This document shows, one piece after another, positions 9,602 through 15,594 of a stretch of DNA of 55,516 nucleotides; within the stretch, counting starts at the first letter, position 1; every line of letters starts with the position of its first letter. The stretch lies in NCBI RefSeq assembly GCF_001613145.1, contig NZ_BDBU01000062.1, positions 1 through 55,516 of the forward strand. Direction: 5' to 3'. The DNA comes from Nocardia jejuensis NBRC 103114. GTDB lineage: Bacteria > Actinomycetota > Actinomycetes > Mycobacteriales > Mycobacteriaceae. The position numbers were made by a program, and so were the translations under genes. The notes under the pieces were generated by a model. The model had not been told where the DNA came from. It did not search any database and saw only the letters and a list, made by a program, of their open reading frames with translations.

Positions 9602-10052
9602 CTTCGGAGATTCGGGGGAATCTCCGAAGGCAGGGGATCCGAGTCGGGGGGACGGAGTCGGGGACTCCGGGAGGAGTGGAGTCGGGGGGCTCCTGGGGAA
9701 CGGGGTCGGGGGATCTCGGGGGGACCTGGAGTCGGGAGACACCGGGGCAGTACGAAATCGGAGCCGGGGGGCTCCAGGGGGAAGGGACGTCGGGGAGGCG
9801 TCGGGGGCAAGGAGTGCCGGGAGGCACTGGTGGGGGTCTTCGGTGCCGGGGGGCACCGGGGAGGTACCGGATGCTGGGGGGCGTCCGGGGGGTCCGAAAC
9901 GCCGGGGGGCGGCTCGGAGGGGGAAGGGATGCCGGGAAGGCATCGGTGAGGGGAAACAGGATGCGGGGGGCGTCCAGGGGACGGTGTCGGGGGGCACCGA
10001 GGGGGTCGAGTGTGCACCACCTGCCGCGAAGGGGTCGGCAGGTGGTGCACAC
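9602..10052 (+). ncRNA. Tandem array of about 15 hairpins with G-rich (mostly GGGG/GGGA) loops; candidate structured RNA
   Basis: The 450-bp stretch is made of short hairpins repeated every 23-35 nt (52 nt between the first two, with an imperfect unit near 9639). Left-arm starts are 9602, 9653, 9678, 9701, 9728, 9760, 9786, 9813, 9841, 9868, 9893, 9928, 9959, 9982 and 10010. The general unit is a 6-12 bp stem, a 3-5 nt loop of mostly G (GGGG, GGGA or GGGGA), the complementary arm, then a G-tract linker. The last unit has a 17-bp stem and a 9-nt loop that contains GGGG. Stem sequences differ between units yet stay complementary: thirteen stems are fully paired, one has a single mismatch, one a 2x2 internal loop. 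Eight pairs are wobbles, all G-U when the plus strand is RNA and A-C if the minus strand were. Unit spacing is not a multiple of three, so this is not a peptide repeat. It lies between gltA terminators and eis. I know no described RNA class of this form. Confidence 0.75.
10010..10052 (+). terminator. Final 17-bp hairpin of the array, possible terminator
   Basis: The arm at 10010-10026 (GTGTGCACCACCTGCCG) pairs perfectly with 10036-10052. The 9-nt loop contains GGGG, like the other loops. GTCGTTTCC follows. It is much longer than the other stems and closes the array, so it may end the array transcript 92 nt before the eis start. It could equally be the last unit of a long eis leader. Confidence 0.5.
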
Positions 10053-10071
10053 GTCGTTTCCCGTCACATCG

Positions 10072-10100
10072 TTTCCGATTCGGAAATACTCATCCGGAAA
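10072..10100. promoter_or_regulatory. Candidate operator upstream of eis
   Basis: TTTCCGA (10072-10078) and TCGGAAA (10080-10086) form a perfect palindrome around one base. A further half-site, CCGGAAA, lies at 10094-10100. The position, 45-73 bp before the eis ATG, suits a regulator site. The regulator is unknown. Confidence 0.45.
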
Positions 10101-10144
10101 TATTCACGTGCGCGGGCGCGCCGATTCGTGGCATCGTCCGAGGT

Positions 10145-11359
10145 ATGGCATCGACGAATGGCATTACCGTGCGGTCGGCCACCACGGCGGACCGCCCCGC
10201 GATCGTTCAGCTGGTAGAGACCTGTTTCGGCATGCGATACGACAAGGACGAGCTGGAGCATCAGCCGGGAATCTTCCCCGTCGAGCGTGCCCTGGTCGCG
10301 ATGGACGGCGACCGGATCGTCGGGCACACCGTGGATCGGACCATGATCGTCACGGTTCCCGGCGAGCGCACCGTCGAGGCCTGCGGCGTCTCGGCGGTGG
10401 TGGTCGCTCCCACCCATCGGCGACGCGGCATCCTGCGCGAGCTCTACACGCGACAGCACGAGCGCACCGAGGCCGACGGGCTGCCGCTCACCATTTTCAC
10501 CGCCAGCGAGGGCACCATCTACGGGCGCTTCGGCTACGCGCCCTCCATCGAGAGCAGCACGTTCGAGATCCACGATCCGCGTCGCGCCGAATTCCGGCCC
10601 GGCACACCGGATCCCGGCGGGGTCGAGCTGGCCGAACCGGCCGAGGCCGAGGCCGAGGCACATCTGCGCGAGGTCTACGACCGATGGCGGCGACTGGTGC
10701 CCGGCGCGCAGGAACGGCCGCCCGCCAAGTGGTCCCTGCTGATGGCCGACCCGGAACGCAATCGGGACGGGGCCTCCTCGCTGTTCGCACTGACGCATCC
10801 GGACGGATACGTGCTGTACCGCAGACGATGGAGCGAGAGCGGAAACACCGCGTTCGTGGTGGAGTTCCGCGCGGTGACGACGGAGGCGCACATCGCGCTG
10901 TGGCGAATGCTGTTGAGCCTGGACCTGGTTCACAGGATCGAGGGCTCGATCTCGGACGACGACGCACTCCCCTACCTGCTCACCGACCCGCGCCTGGTCC
11001 GGATCACTCGCCGCCACGACGAACTGTGGACGCGAATCATGGACGTGCCGGCGGCGCTGTCCGCACGCACCTACCGGCACGACCTGGATGTCACACTGGC
11101 CGTGGCGGATTCGTTCCGGAACAAGGGCGGCACGTTCGCGTTGCGGGTGCGCGACGGCATCGCCGAATGCGAACCGACCGATCGCGCACCGGATCTGGAG
11201 CTGGGCATCGATGTGCTCGGCGGACTGTACTTCGGCGCGCACCGGGCGCGAGCCTTCGCCGCCGCCAACCGGATCCAGGTGAAGGACGCCGCGGCGCTGC
11301 GGGCCTTCGACGACGCGCTCACCACCGACCGCACCGCCGAACTCGGCTGGTTCTTCTGA
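10145..11359 (+). CDS. eis: Eis-family GNAT N-acetyltransferase
   Basis: Acetyl-CoA-dependent amine acetyltransferase. In mycobacteria the family acetylates aminoglycosides and host or self substrates; the natural role here is unknown. The product is 404 residues (Mtb Eis is 402). The N-terminal GNAT domain has the acetyl-CoA loop VAPTHRRRGILRELYTRQH. The family tyrosine lies in ASEGTIYGRFGYAPS, and the chain ends in Phe (ELGWFF), matching the C-terminal carboxylate used in catalysis. A second GNAT-like domain and an SCP2-like C-terminal domain follow. The ATG at 10145 is chosen by family length. The gene lies directly downstream of the hairpin array on the same strand. Confidence 0.88.
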   Translation: MASTNGITVRSATTADRPAIVQLVETCFGMRYDKDELEHQPGIFPVERALVAMDGDRIVGHTVDRTMIVTVPGERTVEACGVSAVVVAPTHRRRGILRELYTRQHERTEADGLPLTIFTASEGTIYGRFGYAPSIESSTFEIHDPRRAEFRPGTPDPGGVELAEPAEAEAEAHLREVYDRWRRLVPGAQERPPAKWSLLMADPERNRDGASSLFALTHPDGYVLYRRRWSESGNTAFVVEFRAVTTEAHIALWRMLLSLDLVHRIEGSISDDDALPYLLTDPRLVRITRRHDELWTRIMDVPAALSARTYRHDLDVTLAVADSFRNKGGTFALRVRDGIAECEPTDRAPDLELGIDVLGGLYFGAHRARAFAAANRIQVKDAAALRAFDDALTTDRTAELGWFF

Positions 11360-11408
11360 TCCCGCGGATCCGTCCACACTGATCCACAGCGCCTGTGCAC
11401 AGGCGAAA

Positions 11409-11443
11409 ACGGCCGGGCGTCACGGGAAGTGACGACCGGCCGT
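11409..11443. terminator. Bidirectional terminator between eis and the lipoprotein gene
   Basis: Arms 11409-11423 and 11429-11443 pair over 15 positions with one G-A mismatch and a GGGAA loop, between two convergent genes. Confidence 0.75.
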
Positions 11444-11488
11444 CGCGTACATATACCAGCGCGTACCGATACCAGCGCGGTCGAGCTC

Positions 11489-13204
11489 CTATTTCTCCGC
11501 GATGGTGGCGCGGAACGGCCCGCCGATGCTGTTGAACAGCAGGTCGCCGTTCGGGAACGCCTCGACCACCGCGTACGCGCCGTTGCCGAGGTTGGTCTGG
11601 CCGAAGATGGTGCGGTGCACCGTTTCTCCGGTCTTCCAGTCCAGGCCGGTGAGTTCCCAGCCGTCGGCCTTCGAGTAGCCGTTCACGAAAACGATTCCGG
11701 CGGTGCGAGATACGGCGGGCACCATCGAGGTGGAGACCACGTCACCGCGGGTCCACGCCGACTTCCAGCTGTTCGCGCCGGGGTCCCATTCGAAACGCTG
11801 CATACCGTGCGGCGGTTCGTCGACCGGGCCGTTGGCGAGCACGTCGACGAGCCGATCCGGTGAACCGCCCGAACCGATGTTCTGAACGACGAACGCGCCG
11901 TAGCCGTTCACCACGACCGATTGCTCCGACTGCACGAATTCCGGCGGGTTGTCCAGCCCGGCGGTCACCTGGATCTGATCGGCGATCCGGTTGGACTTGG
12001 TTCCCGGCTTCTGGGTGAAGCCATCGGGAATCTTGTTGCGCCAGAACGCGACCAATTTCATATGGTCGGAGCCGTCGGTGATCACGACGAGCTCGTCGTT
12101 GTCCTTGCCGTAACCCATCAGGGTCGGGGTGGAGCCGGTGCCGATGCCGAACTTCACCGCCGGGGGCTGGCGGCCGAAGTCGTACGGGGAGGACCAGGCT
12201 CCCTCGGATTCGTCGGTGGAGAGCTTGCCGTCCTTCCACACCGCCTTGCGCATGATCTTGTCGGAGGCGAAGTAGATGCCGCCGTCCGGGTCGACGGCCA
12301 TCGAATTGGAGACGGTCTCGTCGTCGCCGATGCGAATCTGCTGCGGGTCGCCGGTCAGGTCCCGGTTGAGCACGTACAGCGCGCGGGAGGCCAGCACCAC
12401 CAGGTGGCCGTCGTAGGTCATGTCCGCGCCGACGATGGTCTCCGGGATCCCGAGCGTGGTCATCGAGGTCGACAGCAGCGGCTTGAAGTCCCGCTGCGCG
12501 ATGATCTCGATGCCGTCTTCGGGCTTGTCCTGATCCTTCAGCGCGAACACGAACAGTTCGGCGTTCTGGTTCAGGAAGTAGAAGTGGTTGTCCTTGTCGA
12601 CCATGCCGTAGACGCCATTGGCGATGCGCTGCCAGTTCGCGCCGCCCCAGTCCTGCGCGATGGCGGCCTCGATCTGGCCGGTATCGGTGAACTGCTGGTT
12701 CAGCACCTGGTCCAGCTGCGCCGGGGAGATCGGCTGCACACCGGGCGCGTCCATGGCCGCGACCTGCTTGAAGCCGCCGTCCGAGACGTCCACGTAGCGT
12801 GGCCCGGACGTGGAGGAGATCCACATGTGGTCCGGCGACGGCGAGGCCAGCGTCATGATGCTGACCGGGCCGGTAGGCACCCGCGGCATCTGCGCGGGAT
12901 CGACACGGAAGGTGCCGCGCGGCACCGGCGCATCGAAACTGTCCGATTGAGCCGGGTCGAGGTGGGTGACCGCGAGTTTCTCGGCGGCCAGGTAGGGATT
13001 GCGGGCGGGACCCGAACCCGCATCGCCCGAACCCGCACCGCCCGATGACGTGGAACCCGAGGGCGTGGAACCCGAGGGCGTCGCCCCGGAGGAGGAACTG
13101 CTGCTGGAACTGTCATCGCTGCCGCATGCGGTGAGCGCGGCGGCGGTGACTGTCGCGGTGACCAGGAGCGCCGCACCGGTTCGGCGGCGCATTCGTTTGC
13201 CCAC
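11489..13204 (-). CDS. Secreted lipoprotein, predicted beta-propeller, function unknown
   Basis: The product is 571 residues. The N-terminus MGKRMRRRTGAALLVTATV leads to an ALTAC lipobox (Cys27), so the mature protein should be a lipoprotein. A low-complexity Ser/Gly/Thr linker (poly-Ser, GSTPSGSTSSGG) of about 40 residues follows. The rest repeats blades rich in aromatic and Gly-Asp turns (YGMVDKDNHFYFLNQN, MTYDGHLVVLASRALYVLNRD, MAVDPDGGIYFASD), which suggests a beta-propeller. I see no catalytic motif. It is convergent with eis. The next 270 bp upstream (13205-13475) are AT-richer and should hold its promoter. Confidence 0.75.
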   Translation of the reverse strand: MGKRMRRRTGAALLVTATVTAAALTACGSDDSSSSSSSSGATPSGSTPSGSTSSGGAGSGDAGSGPARNPYLAAEKLAVTHLDPAQSDSFDAPVPRGTFRVDPAQMPRVPTGPVSIMTLASPSPDHMWISSTSGPRYVDVSDGGFKQVAAMDAPGVQPISPAQLDQVLNQQFTDTGQIEAAIAQDWGGANWQRIANGVYGMVDKDNHFYFLNQNAELFVFALKDQDKPEDGIEIIAQRDFKPLLSTSMTTLGIPETIVGADMTYDGHLVVLASRALYVLNRDLTGDPQQIRIGDDETVSNSMAVDPDGGIYFASDKIMRKAVWKDGKLSTDESEGAWSSPYDFGRQPPAVKFGIGTGSTPTLMGYGKDNDELVVITDGSDHMKLVAFWRNKIPDGFTQKPGTKSNRIADQIQVTAGLDNPPEFVQSEQSVVVNGYGAFVVQNIGSGGSPDRLVDVLANGPVDEPPHGMQRFEWDPGANSWKSAWTRGDVVSTSMVPAVSRTAGIVFVNGYSKADGWELTGLDWKTGETVHRTIFGQTNLGNGAYAVVEAFPNGDLLFNSIGGPFRATIAEK

Positions 13205-13475
13205 AGTGTGCTCCTATCAGTCCGAACAAATGAATGCTCGAATGCGGGTGACTGCAAGACCATCTTTTTCCGGGAACAACGCGAAGGACGCTACCTCGAG
13301 CATGAACGTCATTGATCACTCATGAAGTAGCGGAATATTAACTATTTCCAGCCGCATAGATGTGCTGCAAATCCTCTATTTCAACGACGGCACCCATGCC
13401 GTCGAGTACCCCCACTGCCGAGTCAGGGTATTTCCCGATGGTCCGGGACCCGATCCGGCTGGCATGCTGGATGGT

Positions 13476-13874
13476 GTGAAACCGATCCAGTTGGTGTTGA
13501 ACGTGCTCTGGCTAGTGCTCGTCGGATTCTGGATGGCACTGGGTTACATCCTCGCCGGAGTGATCTGCTGCGTGCTGATCGTGACCATTCCGTGGGGCAT
13601 CGCGTCGTTCCGGATCGCGTCGTTCGTCCTGTGGCCGTTCGGGCGCGAAGCGGTCGAGAAGCCCGGCTCGGGCGTCGGCTCGATGCTCGGCAACGTCGTC
13701 TGGATCATCGTCGCCGGCTGGTGGCTGGCCCTGGGGCATCTGTTCACCAGCGTCGCGCTGGCGATCACCATCATCGGAATCCCGTTCGCCTGGGCGAATC
13801 TGAAGCTGATCCCGGTGTCGCTGTTCCCGCTGGGTCGCGAGATCGTATCGAGCGACCGGGCTTTCGGGTACTGA
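13476..13874 (+). CDS. yccF: YccF-family inner-membrane protein
   Basis: The product is 132 residues with two copies of the YccF domain: NVLWLVLVGFWMALGYILAG...IPWGIASFRIASFVLWPFGR and NVVWIIVAGWWLALGHLFTS...IPFAWANLKLIPVSLFPLGR. Each copy has a hydrophobic hairpin and a closing PFGR/PLGR. The function of the family is not established. The GTG at 13476 (VKPIQLVLN) is preferred because homologues begin just before the first helix. In-frame starts further upstream would add a non-conserved tail. Confidence 0.85.
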   Translation: MKPIQLVLNVLWLVLVGFWMALGYILAGVICCVLIVTIPWGIASFRIASFVLWPFGREAVEKPGSGVGSMLGNVVWIIVAGWWLALGHLFTSVALAITIIGIPFAWANLKLIPVSLFPLGREIVSSDRAFGY

Positions 13875-13929
13875 GCGCTTTCGAGTACGAGGGCTTTCGA
13901 GTACCGGGCGCCGCGACCGATACCGAGGA

Positions 13930-14367
13930 CTACTCGGATTCGTCGACGATCTGCTTCATGATCGACACCGCTTCGCTGAGCACCAGCAGCTGCTCCGGGC
14001 GCAGACCCGAGAGCTGCTCGGTCATCCAGGCCTCGCGCGCGTGGGTCTCGTCGGCGATCAGCGCGCGGCCGGCCGCGGACAGCGACACGATGATCTGCCG
14101 GCCGTCGGTGGGATGCGGATTGCGTTCCACCAGGCTCATTTCCGACAGCGAGGCGATCACCCGGGTCATGGACGGCGGTTGCACGCGCTCCTTGGCGGCG
14201 AGCGAACCGGGCGTCATCGCACCCTCACGATTGAGCGTCGCGAGCGCGGACAGCTGGGTCAGCGAAATCTGAGCATCGCTGCGCCTTCCCCGCAGGTGTC
14301 GCGTCAAGCGCACCACCGCCAGCGAGAGGTCACCGGCGAGCGCTCGAATATCGGAAGGCGTTGTCAC
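13930..14367 (-). CDS. MarR-family transcriptional regulator
   Basis: The product is 145 residues with a winged helix-turn-helix: LTQLSALATLNREGAMTPGSLAAKERVQPPSMTR is the recognition region and ERNPHPTDGRQIIVSLSAAGRALI the wing. It resembles mycobacterial Rv0880, which lies in the same neighbourhood. The GTG start at 14367 has TATCGT (14376-14381, minus) 8 nt upstream, so it is probably leaderless. It is divergent from a DUF2530 gene, and a 36-bp palindrome at 14460 in the shared intergenic region is a candidate operator. Confidence 0.9.
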   Translation of the reverse strand: MTTPSDIRALAGDLSLAVVRLTRHLRGRRSDAQISLTQLSALATLNREGAMTPGSLAAKERVQPPSMTRVIASLSEMSLVERNPHPTDGRQIIVSLSAAGRALIADETHAREAWMTEQLSGLRPEQLLVLSEAVSIMKQIVDESE

Positions 14368-14459
14368 AGAGGCAAACGATACGGGACCGTTCGCGACCGG
14401 GTCGCCGGTTCGCGCGGTCCGCCCCGCACAGGCGCGACATGCAGGATCGAGGTGCCATC

Positions 14460-14495
14460 GGCGCGCTCACGTACCGACCGGTACGTGAGCGCGCC
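14460..14495. promoter_or_regulatory. 36-bp near-perfect palindrome between MarR and DUF2530 genes
   Basis: The arms 14460-14475 (GGCGCGCTCACGTACC) and 14480-14495 are exact complements around GACC. It lies about 18 bp upstream of the TACCCT -10 of the DUF2530 gene, so it overlaps that gene's -35 region. That position suits a repressor operator. A cruciform or hairpin is an alternative. Confidence 0.6.
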
Positions 14496-14525
14496 GCCCC
14501 ACGCAGACCCTCTACCCTGGACCTC

Positions 14526-14765
14526 GTGACTCAGCCCGTGCCCGAGATTCCCTCGCGCCTCACCGACCCGCGCCCGGTCCTGGCCATCGGCAGCCTCGGC
14601 TGGTTGATAGCCACCATCGTGGTGTGGTGCAACGACAATTGGGCCGACGCCCGGCCGATATGTCTCATGGGTCTGGCGGTCGGACTACTCGGCTACAGCA
14701 TCTTCGCCATTCAGCGTCGCGGCGCACGGCGCGGCGACAAGGGTGCACAACTCGGCTTGGAGTAA
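14526..14765 (+). CDS. DUF2530 membrane protein
   Basis: The product is 79 residues with two hydrophobic helices (PVLAIGSLGWLIATIVVWC and PICLMGLAVGLLGYSIFAI) and a basic C-terminus (QRRGARRGDKG). Size, layout and the neighbouring marR-type gene match the DUF2530 family (Rv0879c-like). Function is unknown. The GTG at 14526 follows TACCCT (14513-14518) by 7 nt. Confidence 0.85.
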   Translation: MTQPVPEIPSRLTDPRPVLAIGSLGWLIATIVVWCNDNWADARPICLMGLAVGLLGYSIFAIQRRGARRGDKGAQLGLE

Positions 14766-14865
14766 ATCGCACGGGAGCGAACCGCAGGTCTGCGCGAACG
14801 GTCCAGACAAGACTTCGGGAGCGCACGAATTGACTGCGCGCGTTTGGACGACTTAACTCCCTGGA

Positions 14866-15492
14866 GTGTCCTCCCGATTGAGCGTCGAAGAACGACGGGC
14901 CCACCTTATCGAGGCGGCCATCGGCCTTGCCGAAAAAAAGGGCGTGGCAGGAGTAACCACGCGCGATGTTGCTCAGGCTGCCGGTGTTTCCCTCGGTGTG
15001 GTGCATTACTGTTTCGAAAACAAGGATCAGCTCATGACCGAGCTGGTCAAGGCGCTATCGATGGAATTGCGTGATTCCGTCGATGCCAACGAAACAGTAT
15101 GGCAGGACGTCGGAAGCGGAAAAGAAGCGCTTCAGAAATTGGTGCGCGCCGCCCTGGAACTCATGTGGCTCAATGTCGAAGCTACTCCCGAACGTCAACT
15201 ACTCACCTACGAAACCACCACCTACGCACTGCGCGAAGGCGAATCGACACCGGCGAAACTCGCTATTGCCCGCGAGCAGTACACGTTCAACGACACCACG
15301 CTCACCGATGTCATCGAGCACGCCCGCGAAGCAACCGGAAATACGTGGACGGTCCCGGTCGGCACCCTGAGCCGGTTCGTGCTCAACACCATCGACGGCA
15401 TCGTGCTGCGCTGGCTGGTCGACAACGACAGTGCCGCTGTCCGTGAGCAATTGGACCTCGTCGCCGCCATGGTCACCTCGCACGCGGTCTGA
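14866..15492 (+). CDS. TetR-family transcriptional regulator
   Basis: The product is 208 residues. The N-terminal helix-turn-helix VTTRDVAQAAGVSLGVVHYCFENKDQLM is typical of TetR proteins. The C-terminal ligand domain has a conserved TYETTTYALR segment and is of unknown specificity. The GTG start lies inside a small inverted repeat (ACTCC 14856-14860, GGAGT 14863-14867), which could be an autoregulatory site. Confidence 0.87.
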   Translation: MSSRLSVEERRAHLIEAAIGLAEKKGVAGVTTRDVAQAAGVSLGVVHYCFENKDQLMTELVKALSMELRDSVDANETVWQDVGSGKEALQKLVRAALELMWLNVEATPERQLLTYETTTYALREGESTPAKLAIAREQYTFNDTTLTDVIEHAREATGNTWTVPVGTLSRFVLNTIDGIVLRWLVDNDSAAVREQLDLVAAMVTSHAV

Positions 15493-15541
15493 GTCGCACA
15501 GCCTCCGGCCCCGCCCGATTTCCCTCGGGCCTCGAAACGAC

Positions 15542-15572
15542 AACGCCCGCACCGGATTCCGGTGCGGGCGTT
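15542..15572. terminator. Bidirectional terminator
   Basis: AACGCCCGCACCGG (15542-15555) pairs perfectly with 15559-15572 around ATT, followed by T residues on the plus strand. It lies between the convergent tetR-type and sacsin-like genes. Confidence 0.88.
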
Positions 15573-15594
15573 TCGGTATGTCGGGCCCGGCCGG

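Noticed and set aside
9602..10052. CRISPR array
   Set aside because: There is no invariant repeat or unique spacer. Units differ in stem and length, and no cas gene is nearby.
9559..10067. Pro-rich minus-strand open frames across the array
   Set aside because: They are the complement of the G-tracts, have no ribosome site, and the wobble pairs show that the plus strand is the functional one.
9550..11382. Long plus-strand open frame giving a Gly-rich protein over the hairpin array and eis
   Set aside because: Its second half is the shadow of eis in another frame. Over the array the unit spacing (23-35 nt) is not a multiple of three, so no peptide repeat is preserved; the pairing pattern explains the sequence better.
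11409..11443. A sixteenth unit of the array (GGGAA loop)
   Set aside because: It is isolated, 1.3 kb away beyond eis, and sits where a convergent terminator is expected.
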